A DNA stretch of 64,000 nucleotides from Pusillibacter faecalis. GTDB lineage: Bacteria; Bacillota; Clostridia; Oscillospirales; Oscillospiraceae. The DNA lies in the NCBI RefSeq assembly GCF_018408705.1, contig NZ_AP023420.1:2604001-2668000 (forward strand). Reading direction: 5' to 3'. A program made the position numbers and the translations under genes. The notes beneath the pieces are model-generated. The model was not told the origin of the DNA. It worked only from the letters and a program-made list of their open reading frames with translations, and did not search any database. Shown here piece after piece: positions 8,695 through 17,191 of this stretch; the stretch's first letter is position 1; every line of letters starts with the position of its first letter.

Positions 8695-10278
8695 ATGAAC
8701 GCCAGTATTTTCAATGAAGTTCTCGGCCCCATTATGATTGGTCCCTCCAGCTCCCATACCGCCGGCCCAGCACGCATTGGGAAGATGGGATGGCAGCTTT
8801 TGGGTGAACCGGTCAAAAAAATAGTTATCCGGTTCGACCCGGCGGGGTCCTTTGCCGCCTGCTATAATTCCCAAGGTTCAGATTTTGGCTTTGTAGGCGG
8901 CTTGCTCGGAATTGATCCCTCGGATGACCGCATGCGCAGTGCCCTGGAGATTGCCACCCAGCAGGGCGTGCAGGTCTCTTTTCTGAAAGAACCACTAAAA
9001 GAGGTGGTCCACCCCAATCAGGCGGAAATCACCTTGACCGGTGAGCACGGCCGTGTAGTGGAGTTTACAGCCATATCCACTGGCGGAGGTATGTTTGAGG
9101 TGGTCTCCTATCAAGGGTTTTCCGTTAGTCTCAAGGGCGACAGCTATGACTTGCTTCTGATCGGTGGCGCAGGTCTTCACGGGGAAGTCCAGGCATGCGT
9201 ACAGGCGCTGCAGACGTGTGAGCTGACGGAAGGCTCCTCTAAAAGTGGCAAACAAGTTCTGGTACAGCTGAAACTTGATCGAGAGCCACTGCCTGAACTG
9301 ATCCGGCGTCTACAGGCGTTGCCCACATTGGGGGAACTAGTGGAGCTGGGGCCTGTTCTGCCGGTGGTCAAGCGGCGGGATGCGCAGGTGCCCTTTTGCA
9401 CAGCGGAAGAAGCTGCTGCCTATGCCGGCGAACATCATCTGCGGCCCTGGGAACTTGCCTGTATTTATGAAGAGGCGATCAGCGGCAAATCTCGTGAGGA
9501 GGTTTTTGCCCTAATGGATCATATTTTGGAAATTATGCGTGACTCTGCTGTGCGGGGTGTCGCAGGCGGCTATCCGCAGCGCGGCTTTTTGCCTCCACAG
9601 ACCTGTAAGGTTGCCCAAAATATGAAGCAGCCCGGAGCCAAGGTGTTTGACATGGGACTTTTGACAAAGGCATCCCTCTGGGCTGCAGCCACTATGGAGT
9701 ATGATATCTGTATGGGACGCTGTGTGGCCGCGCCGACGGGCGGCTCCTGTGGAGTTCTGCCGGCGGCAATCATTTCCATCGGCGAGGATCTAGGGCTATC
9801 CAAAGAGAAAGTCCGCGAGGGAATGCTGGTTGCCGGCTTGGTTGGTGTATTTATTGATCATGGTGCGACCTTTGCTGCTGAGATATGCGGTTGTCAGGCA
9901 GAAAATGGGTCTGCCAGTGCTATGGCTGCAGCAGGCCTTGTACAACTCCTGGATGGTAGCGCGGATGAAGCGTTTGCTGCCGGTTCTCTGGCGTTGGAAA
10001 ATATTCTGGGTCTGATCTGCGACCCTGTCGCGGGTGTTGGCAATATCCCCTGTGTCAGCCGCAACTCCATGGCAACCGTCAATGCTGTGCTGTCAGCGAA
10101 TCTGGTGCTAAGTGGGTTCGATCCCTATATCCCTTTGGATCAAGCAATCAGCGCTATGGCCAGCGTCGGCAGGCTGATGGCGGAGGAACACCGCTGCACG
10201 GGTCGCGGAGGACTATGTACCACAACTGCAGGACAGTGCGCGGAGCAATATTGGCAGCAGTGCTGCGCAAAAACCTGA
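8695..10278 (+). CDS. Fused iron-sulfur L-serine ammonia-lyase (beta-alpha)
   Basis: 527 residues fusing the beta domain (GPIMIGPSSSHTAGP, residues 11-25, and an ACT-like part) to the alpha catalytic domain (AAPTGGSCGVLPAA, CGCQAENGSASAMAA). Cys400, Cys442 and Cys453 are spaced 42 and 11, the same spacing I recall for the [4Fe-4S] ligands of the Legionella enzyme, and a CC pair lies four residues from the C-terminus like its tail Cys. The reaction on serine gives pyruvate and ammonia. Inside this operon it may instead act on a beta-hydroxy amino acid intermediate, for example from hydroxyectoine; that is speculative. Start ATG behind AGGAGG. Confidence 0.88.
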   Translation: MNASIFNEVLGPIMIGPSSSHTAGPARIGKMGWQLLGEPVKKIVIRFDPAGSFAACYNSQGSDFGFVGGLLGIDPSDDRMRSALEIATQQGVQVSFLKEPLKEVVHPNQAEITLTGEHGRVVEFTAISTGGGMFEVVSYQGFSVSLKGDSYDLLLIGGAGLHGEVQACVQALQTCELTEGSSKSGKQVLVQLKLDREPLPELIRRLQALPTLGELVELGPVLPVVKRRDAQVPFCTAEEAAAYAGEHHLRPWELACIYEEAISGKSREEVFALMDHILEIMRDSAVRGVAGGYPQRGFLPPQTCKVAQNMKQPGAKVFDMGLLTKASLWAAATMEYDICMGRCVAAPTGGSCGVLPAAIISIGEDLGLSKEKVREGMLVAGLVGVFIDHGATFAAEICGCQAENGSASAMAAAGLVQLLDGSADEAFAAGSLALENILGLICDPVAGVGNIPCVSRNSMATVNAVLSANLVLSGFDPYIPLDQAISAMASVGRLMAEEHRCTGRGGLCTTTAGQCAEQYWQQCCAKT

Positions 10279-10305
10279 AATTAATCAGATGAGGAGGAAC
10301 TAACG

Positions 10306-11484
10306 ATGTTGCCGTTTACCAAAGAAGAGTATCAGGAGAGAGTTCAAAAAGTCAAATCCACTATGGCGGAGAAAGGAATGGATGTGCTGTTCCTGGTCGA
10401 GCCTGCCAATATGAACTGGGTGAGTGGTTATGACGCCATGTCCTTTTATGTTCCCCAGGGTGTTGTGGTAAGCCTGGATGAAGAAATGCCGTACTGGATT
10501 GGCCGCTTTCAGGATCAATACAGCGCCCATGTCACCACCTGGCTGGATGACGAGCACATTCGTCCCTACGCGGACAAGTATCTGTGGGAACCCAAGGTCG
10601 TACATGTGATGGACTTCGTCGCCGACTTTATCAAAGAAAAGCGTTGGCAAGCCAAGACCATCGGCGTGGAAAAAGACGCCCATTACTTTACGGCGCACTG
10701 GTTTGAGCGGTTGACGGCGGCGCTCCCGGACGCCAAGTTCACCGATGCGACCAACATGGTGAACTTCCTGCGCGCTGTAAAATCCAAGCAGGAACTGGAC
10801 TATATGGGAATTGCCGCCCGGATTGTGGAAAAAGCCATGGGGAATGCCATCCATATGATGGAGCCGGGGGTCCGTGAGAACGCGGTGGGCGCACAAATTC
10901 TCTACGACCAGGCTATGGGGACCGGGGCATTTGGCGGTGAGTACATCGCGCTGAATCCCATTATTCCCTCCGGAGACCGCACTGCTGCTGCCCATTTGAC
11001 CTGGAAAACCGAAGGATGCTACGAAAATAATCAGCTCGTATATATTGAAATCGCGGGGTGTTACCGGCGGTACCATGCCCCGCTGGCCAGAACCATTTTC
11101 ATCGGAGACCCGCCCAAGATTGTCAGCGATACCGCTAAGGTCTGCGTGGAGGGCATCAATGCCGCGATGGAAGCGGCAAAGCCCGGCGTTACCTGTGAGG
11201 AGGTAGAGCGGGTTTGGCAGACTACCATCAATAAGTATGGATTGGAAAAGGAATCCAGAATGGGTTATGCGGTTGGAATTGGATATCCCCCTGTCTGGAT
11301 GGAGAACACCTCCTTGTGTTTCAAGCCCGGAGAAAAAACGGTGCTGCAGCCCAATATGACGTTCCATATGATGCCTGGACTCTGGCTGGAGGGCTATGGT
11401 GTGGCAATTACGGAGTGCATTCGGATTACAGATCGCGGTGCGGAGACTATTACGAAGTTCCCCCGGCAGCTATTTGTAAAATAA
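10306..11484 (+). CDS. DoeA-like ectoine hydrolase (M24/creatinase fold)
   Basis: 392 residues, about the length of DoeA. It shares with DoeA the segments EIAGCYRRYHAPLART (from about residue 248), GYAVGIGYPPVWMEN, MTFHMMPGLW and the C-terminal FPRQLFVK. As in creatinase and DoeA, the two Asp metal ligands of true M24 aminopeptidases are absent: the first is Glu in EIAG and the second is replaced in the HAPLART segment, so it should be metal-independent. DoeA opens ectoine to N-acetyl-diaminobutyrate in the cytoplasm. The upstream BCCT importer and M20 deacylase fit the following and preceding steps. A related cyclic or guanidino substrate cannot be excluded. Start ATG after GGAGGAAC. Confidence 0.75.
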   Translation: MLPFTKEEYQERVQKVKSTMAEKGMDVLFLVEPANMNWVSGYDAMSFYVPQGVVVSLDEEMPYWIGRFQDQYSAHVTTWLDDEHIRPYADKYLWEPKVVHVMDFVADFIKEKRWQAKTIGVEKDAHYFTAHWFERLTAALPDAKFTDATNMVNFLRAVKSKQELDYMGIAARIVEKAMGNAIHMMEPGVRENAVGAQILYDQAMGTGAFGGEYIALNPIIPSGDRTAAAHLTWKTEGCYENNQLVYIEIAGCYRRYHAPLARTIFIGDPPKIVSDTAKVCVEGINAAMEAAKPGVTCEEVERVWQTTINKYGLEKESRMGYAVGIGYPPVWMENTSLCFKPGEKTVLQPNMTFHMMPGLWLEGYGVAITECIRITDRGAETITKFPRQLFVK

Positions 11485-11550
11485 GGTGTCCGCTTCCGGA
11501 AGTTACAGGTATAGCCACTATGACGTAACGCTGCGGACACGGCAGAATCC

Positions 11551-11608
11551 ATAAGCTGATAAAAAGGACTTGCTCAACGCAGAGGGCAAGTCCTTTTTAT
11601 CAGCTTAT
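11551..11608. terminator. Perfect 23-bp hairpin terminator
   Basis: A 23-base arm at 11551-11573 is exactly complementary to 11586-11608 around a 12-nt loop. A-rich and T-rich stretches on both flanks of the stem allow use in either direction. It closes the catabolic operon. From here to 12240 I see only short, weak reading frames and no recognisable gene. Confidence 0.8.
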
Positions 11609-12240
11609 GCCAAGCACCTGATATGGACTTACATATTTGATAACTGGAGAAATTTCTTTACAAATAGTTCTACCATCACTTAATCACCAGAATCACATGC
11701 CTCCGGATAAGATCTTGGAGGCATTTTTCTGTTTGTGGGGAGGGGAAACGGGGACTTATGAGGAGTCTAAGTTCTATTGTGGTGGATTATAATAAGAATC
11801 CGCTATGTCCGTCAGACAAATTCCCGCAAACATCATAAGACCACCATGCAACGAACAAACGGGGTACACGCCTACCATCCTGAACGGAATGATAAACGAT
11901 ATCATCCTCCTCCAGGTTTTACGGTATGTGAAGAGTGTATCTAAAGCGGAAATTTTTGAGGCGGGATACCAAGCACAAATGAGCGAAAAAGCTATCGTCA
12001 ACAAGGCGCAGAGGACAAACAGAAAGAGAAAAAACAATTTGCAACATATACCCGTTCCCGTTATGGCTGGCAGGACTGCGGATTTATCTGCCTCAGATGA
12101 GTCCTCTGGGGATTTACGACTTGTCCTCAGCTGAAGAAGCGGCTACAACACAAGATTTATGAGAATTTTACATGGATCAGATAGCGGAAAAGGCCTATTT
12201 GAATTATCCTGTGAATAAGAAAATGATTAGGAGAGGTCGC

Positions 12241-12360
12241 ATGAATTTTCTTGCAGCAGATTTATCGGGCCATCCTCAGATATGCAGACTGCTTAAAGCC
12301 GACAGGTGTACGGATGCAGATGTCGGCGTTGCTGTGCCGCCCAACGATAAGTATAAGTAA
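12241..12360 (+). CDS. Small hypothetical protein (39 aa)
   Basis: A 39-codon frame with ATG 12241 behind AGGAGAGG and followed 14 bp later by another small gene with a strong ribosome site. The product has no domain that I recognise. The good spacing and the tandem arrangement are the only support. The preceding 700 bp look like decayed mobile-element DNA. Confidence 0.35.
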   Translation: MNFLAADLSGHPQICRLLKADRCTDADVGVAVPPNDKYK

Positions 12361-12374
12361 GGAGGGATGTCACC

Positions 12375-12569
12375 ATGCTTCCCTGTCAACGTTCCTGTAG
12401 TGCCTACTGGACCGGCTGCCATAAGACCTGTTCCCGGTGGAAAGATTTCCAGGCAGAGCAGCAGCTTCAACGGGCTGCAAAAAAGCGGTATCTGCAATAC
12501 CACAGTCTGCGCTGCGCACAGGAGACCAGACAGCTTTTGAGTCTTCAGGCCAGGCGGCCTGCAAGGTAA
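12375..12569 (+). CDS. Small Cys-rich ICE-type protein (64 aa)
   Basis: 64 residues beginning MLPCQRSCSAYWTGCHKTC and continuing as a basic helix with KKRYLQYHSLRCAQETRQLL. I recognise this pattern as a small conserved protein found in Firmicutes conjugative elements; its function is unknown. GGAGGG precedes the ATG by 9 bases. Together with the RepA_N relic near 3.6 kb it suggests scattered ICE debris. From 12570 to 12884 I see no convincing gene. Confidence 0.5.
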   Translation: MLPCQRSCSAYWTGCHKTCSRWKDFQAEQQLQRAAKKRYLQYHSLRCAQETRQLLSLQARRPAR

Positions 12570-12884
12570 AATGTACTCTGAGTGTTGGATGCAATATTCT
12601 TACTCAGGGCTCCATTGGAACTCAGGAGATTTCCAGCTTCTCTCTGAGTTTGCAACCGCCAAACCTTTTGTAGCCGAGGCAGTGAGGGAAGTGCGGGAGA
12701 TGGGCTGAGCCAGACGAAATTTGAAGCGTTCCCCCCCAAGGACCGCACGGCTGTCCATCTTTGCTGGAGAGCCCCTCTTCGGCTCACGTTTTCATTTGTT
12801 TTGGGACAACGAATCTTCATAGAGAAAGCTGAAAGGAAAAGAAGCATCCGCGGGTTTATCGCGGACAAGTTGACAACAGGCGCG

Positions 12885-12926
12885 ATAGATCCCCCTGGGA
12901 AATCTGGATTTCCCAGGGGGATCTAT
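12885..12926. terminator. Perfect 20-bp hairpin at end of histidine kinase operon
   Basis: Arms 12885-12904 and 12907-12926 are exactly complementary with a 2-nt centre. The kinase stop codon (12923-12925) lies inside the stem. It ends the leftward four-gene signalling operon. Confidence 0.75.
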
Positions 12927-14182
12927 GTGTTGGGGACAAATTCTTCCTTTTTCCGGGCGTAGAGAGGAAGCGTGACGGAAAAGGTGATGATTCCGCCTGC
13001 ATAGCGGTTTGCAATGTGGCCGTGGTGACGGGTGACGATGGCTCTGGCGGTGGAGAGGCCAATCCCGTAGCCTCCGGTGGCTCGGGTTCGGGAGGAGTCC
13101 GCCCGGTAGAACCGGTCAAAATACCGAGGTAACTGAGAGGGGTCCAAGCCGGCGCAGGGGTTGGAGACTATGATGCTGGCCAGCCGTCCCCGGCGGGTTA
13201 TCGTGAAATCAATTTCTCCACCGGGATCACAGTATTTCACGGCGTTGTCCAGCAGAATGGAGAACAGACGGAATAAGTTGTCCTGTATCCCGCGCATATG
13301 CAGGTTTGGCGCGATGGCTGTCCGCAGGGATTTTCCAGCCGCCTCCGCCAAGGGCTGGAAGGAATCTCCGCAGGCCAGAGCAATGTCACTGAGAGAGAAA
13401 ACTGTGCGGGATGCATCTTGAATGGTCTCCTCCGTGCGGGCCAGCTCCACCAGATTTTTGATGAGGTTATCCAATCGGGAGATCTGGGCCTGAGCGCTGC
13501 TCAGCCACTTGCGCTCTCCCGGTGAGGACTCTAGCAGCCCGATGTCCGCTGACAAAATGGCCAATGGTGTTTTCAGTTCATGAGAGGCGTCAGTAACGAA
13601 CTGCCGCTGACGCTCCAAATTTTCCACAAAGGGGCGGATTGCCTTTTCCGAGAAAATGAGCAAGAGAATGAATACGATCAGTGCGCAGGCCGCGGAGGCC
13701 AGAATCGTCATACGGAGCATGTTATAGGCGGATTGAACCTGTAGAAAACAGTCCAGTCCGATAATGGTGGTTCCCTCCTCGTGGTGAAAGATTCCGAAAC
13801 GGTAGTGCTCTACATAACCCTGGTCGGCGCCGGTTGCCAGAATTTCACTGACACTCTCCACCACCGTCTGCCGGTCCAGAGCGGCAATGTGTTCAATGTC
13901 CACAGAGGAGACCTCCTGCTGGCTGGTGAGAGTAACAACAAAGTACCTGGTTTCAAAGGGCGTCTCCATAGTCACCTGGAAGTCCAGGCCCATGGACGGG
14001 TCGGTGGCCTCTGGTGAGGGAAATTCTCCACCGTTTTCATAGAGAAGGCTGATGGCCCGGTCTGCCCGCTGAATTACGATATGGCGGATGCCAAAGCCAA
14101 CGGCGGTACACAGAATCGCCAGCGTCCCCAGCAGAGAGAGCATGGCGATGAATAAAAATTTTCGGCGGAGTGAACGGATCAT
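12923..14182 (-). CDS. Two-component sensor histidine kinase
   Basis: 419 residues. An N-terminal membrane helix (about 10-32), an extracytoplasmic sensor of about 135 residues and a second helix (about 160-182) are followed by the H-box DASHELKTPLAIL, an N-box LLDNAVKY and the glycine box GGYGIGLSTARAIV. It would phosphorylate the response regulator encoded just before it. I chose ATG 14182, which overlaps the regulator stop as ATGA and follows GGAGGTGG. The adjacent divergent ABC exporter suggests that the pair controls that exporter, as in many envelope-stress or peptide-sensing systems. Confidence 0.88.
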   Translation of the reverse strand: MIRSLRRKFLFIAMLSLLGTLAILCTAVGFGIRHIVIQRADRAISLLYENGGEFPSPEATDPSMGLDFQVTMETPFETRYFVVTLTSQQEVSSVDIEHIAALDRQTVVESVSEILATGADQGYVEHYRFGIFHHEEGTTIIGLDCFLQVQSAYNMLRMTILASAACALIVFILLLIFSEKAIRPFVENLERQRQFVTDASHELKTPLAILSADIGLLESSPGERKWLSSAQAQISRLDNLIKNLVELARTEETIQDASRTVFSLSDIALACGDSFQPLAEAAGKSLRTAIAPNLHMRGIQDNLFRLFSILLDNAVKYCDPGGEIDFTITRRGRLASIIVSNPCAGLDPSQLPRYFDRFYRADSSRTRATGGYGIGLSTARAIVTRHHGHIANRYAGGIITFSVTLPLYARKKEEFVPNT

Positions 14183-14853
14183 GCGCCCACCTCCAACAAA
14201 TAGCCTCGGCCCCGGCAGATGGTGATGGACACATTTGCACCAATGGACTCCAGCTTCCGACGCAGGTAGGAAATATAGGCCCATACCACGTTAATCGCTG
14301 ACTCGCTATCATAGCCCCAGATGCGCTCCATGAACTGCTCTGTGGAAATGGGGCGTCCTTGCTGACGTAGAAGCAGTTCCAGCATTTGAAACTCCTTGTT
14401 GGCCAGCCGGATGGCGGCGCCTCCGCATCTGAGCTCAAAGGTGGTGCAGTCCAGCTCCACATTGCCGGCAGAGAGAATGCTGGGTGAGAATTCTCGTCCG
14501 CGCCGGGTCAGAGCCCGTACCCGGGCAATAAACTCCCCGTTGTGGAAGGGTTTTGGCAAATAGTCATCAGCGCCGCTGTTGAGACCAGCGATCCGGTCCT
14601 CTACCTGACTTTTGGCCGTCAGCAGAAGAACGGGTGTGGAAATGTTTTTTCTGCGCAGAGCTTCCAGAACTTGGATGCCGTCCAATCCGGGCATCATGAT
14701 GTCCAGCACTAGGCAGTCATAATTTTCTGCCAGTCCATAGGCCAGCGCATCCGGACCGCTGTACACCGTGTCTACAGAGAAGTGTTCCCGCTCCAAAAGC
14801 GCTTGTAAGACCACGGCCATCTCCAGTTCGTCATCAGCCACTAAAACTCTCAT
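14179..14853 (-). CDS. OmpR-family response regulator
   Basis: 224 residues: a receiver domain with acidic pocket DDE at 7-9, phospho-acceptor Asp51 (LVLDIMMPG), a switch Thr in LLLTAK and Lys in YLPKPF, then a winged-helix DNA-binding domain (about 125-222) ending with the SITICRGRGYLLEV hairpin. Start overlaps the alarmone synthetase stop and its own stop overlaps the kinase start, so the operon is translationally coupled. Candidate targets are the TTTTAA direct repeats in front of the divergent ABC operon at about 16130-16151. Confidence 0.92.
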   Translation of the reverse strand: MRVLVADDELEMAVVLQALLEREHFSVDTVYSGPDALAYGLAENYDCLVLDIMMPGLDGIQVLEALRRKNISTPVLLLTAKSQVEDRIAGLNSGADDYLPKPFHNGEFIARVRALTRRGREFSPSILSAGNVELDCTTFELRCGGAAIRLANKEFQMLELLLRQQGRPISTEQFMERIWGYDSESAINVVWAYISYLRRKLESIGANVSITICRGRGYLLEVGA

Positions 14854-15542
14854 TCCAATTCCTCCTCTGGCGATTCAATCAGCTCCCGGATGGCTTGCAG
14901 GGATAGGTCTGTGGAGGTGATTTCATCAGCGCATCGCTTCAATTCCTGTACGATCAGCTTTTGACTGGGAACACTGCGCTTGTATTTCAGTTGGTGTTCC
15001 ATACAGGTCCAACAGTCCATGGCAATGGTACGAAGCTGAACCTCCAGCCAGATGGTAGAGCTGAGCTGCCGCCCCAGGAACCGCAGTGGAAGGGAGAGAA
15101 TCATATGGTAGCTGCGGTAGCCGTTGGGCTTTGGCTCATGGTTGGAGTCCTTCTGAATCCGGACGCCGGGAATGGCCCGAATCAGGTCTGTAGTTTGATA
15201 AATGTTCTGCACGAAAGGGCAGACTAGACGGCTGCCGGCCGCGGCCCACACTGCTTTCAGGGCGCTGTCTGTTGTAATTGGAAGTCCATGCCGCTCCAGC
15301 TTTTCCCGTATACTGTCAGCCCGTTTGATCCTGGATTGGAAGGGGGCCATTGGATCTCCCCGCCCAAGGCTGACCTGGCAGCGCTGGATCATATCCGTGC
15401 AGGAGAGAAGCTCCTCAATCTCCAAAAGGATCGTACCTTCGCAGAAAAACTTCCGTTCCGCAGCGGAAATCTCCAGAATAGACTGCTCATAAACAAGCTC
15501 CCCCTTGCCATTTATTCCTGAGATGTGAGCAGCAATGAGCAC
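14850..15542 (-). CDS. RelA/SpoT-domain small alarmone synthetase
   Basis: 230 residues with the (p)ppGpp synthetase core only: helical N-terminus, then NGYRSYHMILSLP and WLEVQLRTIAMDCWTCMEHQ, the substrate-binding and catalytic strand motifs of the family. No HD hydrolase or ACT domain is present. It should transfer pyrophosphate from ATP to GTP/GDP. GTG start at 15542 with AAGGAGG upstream. It overlaps the 3' end of the secreted-protein gene by 31 bp and the regulator start by 4 bp. Encoding an alarmone synthetase within a two-component operon links stress signalling to an envelope sensor; that link is my inference. Confidence 0.85.
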   Translation of the reverse strand: MLIAAHISGINGKGELVYEQSILEISAAERKFFCEGTILLEIEELLSCTDMIQRCQVSLGRGDPMAPFQSRIKRADSIREKLERHGLPITTDSALKAVWAAAGSRLVCPFVQNIYQTTDLIRAIPGVRIQKDSNHEPKPNGYRSYHMILSLPLRFLGRQLSSTIWLEVQLRTIAMDCWTCMEHQLKYKRSVPSQKLIVQELKRCADEITSTDLSLQAIRELIESPEEELE

Positions 15543-16027
15543 TGCAAAAAACCTCCTTCTCTCAGGGTAAAAATCAGATTCACCTCTTTCGTATCAGAGC
15601 GCAGGATCACGTATCCAACGCCTTCCTGATCCGTGGAGGCGTCAATCACAGCCCCGGTGGATACATGAACCTCGGTGCGCCCCAATTCCCGTGACTCTGG
15701 GTCCATAAGGCACAGCTGTAGCCCTTCCTGCCTGGAAAGGCCTGACAGGTGGATTTGTCCGCCATCAGCAAGGGGATATTCAGCGCTGGCCCCACCAACG
15801 GAGATCCGGACGCCCCCCTCAGAGAGAGGAACCCCATTTCCAGAGCAGAAAGCGGCAGTCAGGTCGAAGAAGTTGCTGTTCACCCCAGCGGATGCCTGAA
15901 ACGACTCTGTGTCAGTATGCCCTGCGGGGGAGGAAGCGGACCACGCTGCCTCACCGGAGAGCCCATATAACAATAAGCAAAAGGAGGCCAGCAGAACGGG
16001 TCCTATGATATTCAGGTGAAATTTCAT
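15512..16027 (-). CDS. Secreted or membrane-anchored protein of unknown function
   Basis: 171 residues with a clear signal sequence (hydrophobic 6-22, then SGEAAWSASS as likely cleavage region) followed by a small, Gly/Ser-rich, beta-type domain. No family recognised. GGAGGC before the ATG supports the start. It is first in the operon with the alarmone synthetase, response regulator and kinase, so it may be the extracytoplasmic partner or ligand binder of the kinase. Only position supports this. Confidence 0.7.
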   Translation of the reverse strand: MKFHLNIIGPVLLASFCLLLYGLSGEAAWSASSPAGHTDTESFQASAGVNSNFFDLTAAFCSGNGVPLSEGGVRISVGGASAEYPLADGGQIHLSGLSRQEGLQLCLMDPESRELGRTEVHVSTGAVIDASTDQEGVGYVILRSDTKEVNLIFTLREGGFLQCSLLLTSQE

Positions 16028-16044
16028 AAAGGTTTGCCTCCAAT

Positions 16045-16078
16045 CCTCTATAATGCTTTCATGGAAGCATTATAGAGG
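16045..16078. promoter_or_regulatory. Palindrome with TATAAT on both strands
   Basis: CCTCTATAATGCTT at 16045-16058 is exactly repeated inverted at 16065-16078, leaving a 6-base centre. Each strand reads TATAAT (16049-16054 and its mirror 16069-16074). The minus-strand copy is 42 bp before the secreted-protein start, well placed as its -10. No good -35 is visible, which would suit an activator-dependent promoter. Confidence 0.55.
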
Positions 16079-16129
16079 GAGAACCCAAAAACAACCTTAA
16101 ATTCAGAAAGAGAAAGATGTGAGGGCTGG

Positions 16130-16163
16130 TTTTAAACTTGCTTTTAAGTCCTGGCGGTACAAT
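16130..16163 (+). promoter_or_regulatory. Candidate regulated promoter of ABC exporter operon
   Basis: TTTTAAACTTG and CTTTTAAGTCC are adjacent 11-base direct repeats, the spacing used by OmpR-family regulators, followed by TACAAT at 16158-16163, about 33 bp before the first gene. The -35 is poor, so activation by the neighbouring response regulator is plausible. Confidence 0.45.
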
Positions 16164-16195
16164 GGGGAACACCTGAGAAAAAGGAGGAGTCCCCC

Positions 16196-17191
16196 TTGAT
16201 TGAAGTTGAACACCTTACAAAAGTATATGGAACCCACACGGCCGTGTCTGATCTGAACTTCCAGGTGGATAGCGGACGAATTTACGGCTTTCTGGGTCCC
16301 AATGGAGCGGGAAAGTCCACCACGATGAACATCATGGCTGGCTGCCTTTCAGCCACAGAAGGCCGTGTACGCATTGATGGCTACGACATTTTTGAGCAGC
16401 CGGGCGAGGCAAAGCGGCGCATCGGGTATCTGCCGGAGCAGCCGCCCCTCTACCTCAGTGAGAGTCCCGTGGAGTATCTGCGGTTTGTGGGGGAGGCGAA
16501 AGGCGTGCGAGGCGCAAGGCTGGAACGGCAGCTGGAGGCGGTGGTGGATCAGACTGGTCTGGGACCGGTGGCGCACCGCCGGATCTTCGCACTCTCCAAA
16601 GGCTACCGGCAGCGGGTGGGAATCGCCCAGGCTCTGCTGGGCGGCCCGGAGGTCATCATCCTAGATGAGCCTACTGTGGGTTTGGACCCCATTCAGATCA
16701 TCGAAATCCGGGGCCTGATCCGGGAGCTTGGACAGACTCATACCGTGATTTTCAGCTCCCATATCCTCTCTGAGGTGCAAAATCTCTGCGACCAGATTCT
16801 GATCATCTCCAAGGGCCGGCTGGTGGCTTTTGACGATCCGGCCAGTCTGGAGCGTCGGCTGCGCAATTCCAAGGAAATTCTGCTGACAACAGAGGGAGCA
16901 CCGGAATCTGTGGAGGCAATCCTAACCGGCATGGATGAGATTACAGAATGCCAGGTGGAGACGGGGGAAGACGGTCTGCTCTCTGTCCGTATTCAAACGG
17001 AGTGCCAAGACCTTTATCAGGTCTCCCGGGAGCTGTTCTTTGCCTTTGCAGAGCGGGGCCGGCCTCTGCTGGAACTGACGCTCAGGAAGGCCACCCTGGA
17101 AGACGTTTTTCTGGAGCTGACGGAGCATGAATCTTCGACTATGCCGGTGGAACCAGCCGTCTCAGAGAAAAGCGAGGCGATAGACCCATGA
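16196..17191 (+). CDS. ABC transporter ATP-binding protein (GldA-like)
   Basis: 331 residues. Walker A GPNGAGKST near residue 40, signature LSKGYRQRVGIAQALLGGP, Walker B VIILDEPTVGLDP and switch His in FSSHIL. A C-terminal regulatory tail of about 100 residues follows, as in ABC-2 type exporters. TTG start with AAGGAGGAG upstream. The next three genes encode its permease, a GldG-like protein and a DUF4340 protein, overlapping by 4, 1 and 14 bp. Probable role is envelope-linked export or remodelling; the substrate is unknown. Confidence 0.9.
   Translation: MIEVEHLTKVYGTHTAVSDLNFQVDSGRIYGFLGPNGAGKSTTMNIMAGCLSATEGRVRIDGYDIFEQPGEAKRRIGYLPEQPPLYLSESPVEYLRFVGEAKGVRGARLERQLEAVVDQTGLGPVAHRRIFALSKGYRQRVGIAQALLGGPEVIILDEPTVGLDPIQIIEIRGLIRELGQTHTVIFSSHILSEVQNLCDQILIISKGRLVAFDDPASLERRLRNSKEILLTTEGAPESVEAILTGMDEITECQVETGEDGLLSVRIQTECQDLYQVSRELFFAFAERGRPLLELTLRKATLEDVFLELTEHESSTMPVEPAVSEKSEAIDP

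Noticed and set aside
7939..8874. 311-codon minus-strand frame opposite the M20 gene
   Set aside because: Runs across the M20/dehydratase junction, composition of an antisense shadow, and the plus-strand genes are certain.
11805..12134. 109-codon plus-strand and 87-codon minus-strand frames
   Set aside because: Neither has a ribosome site or recognisable family; the region may be decayed mobile DNA.
12545..12868. 107-codon minus-strand frame upstream of the kinase terminator
   Set aside because: Overlaps the better-supported small gene at 12375 and shows no domain or ribosome site.
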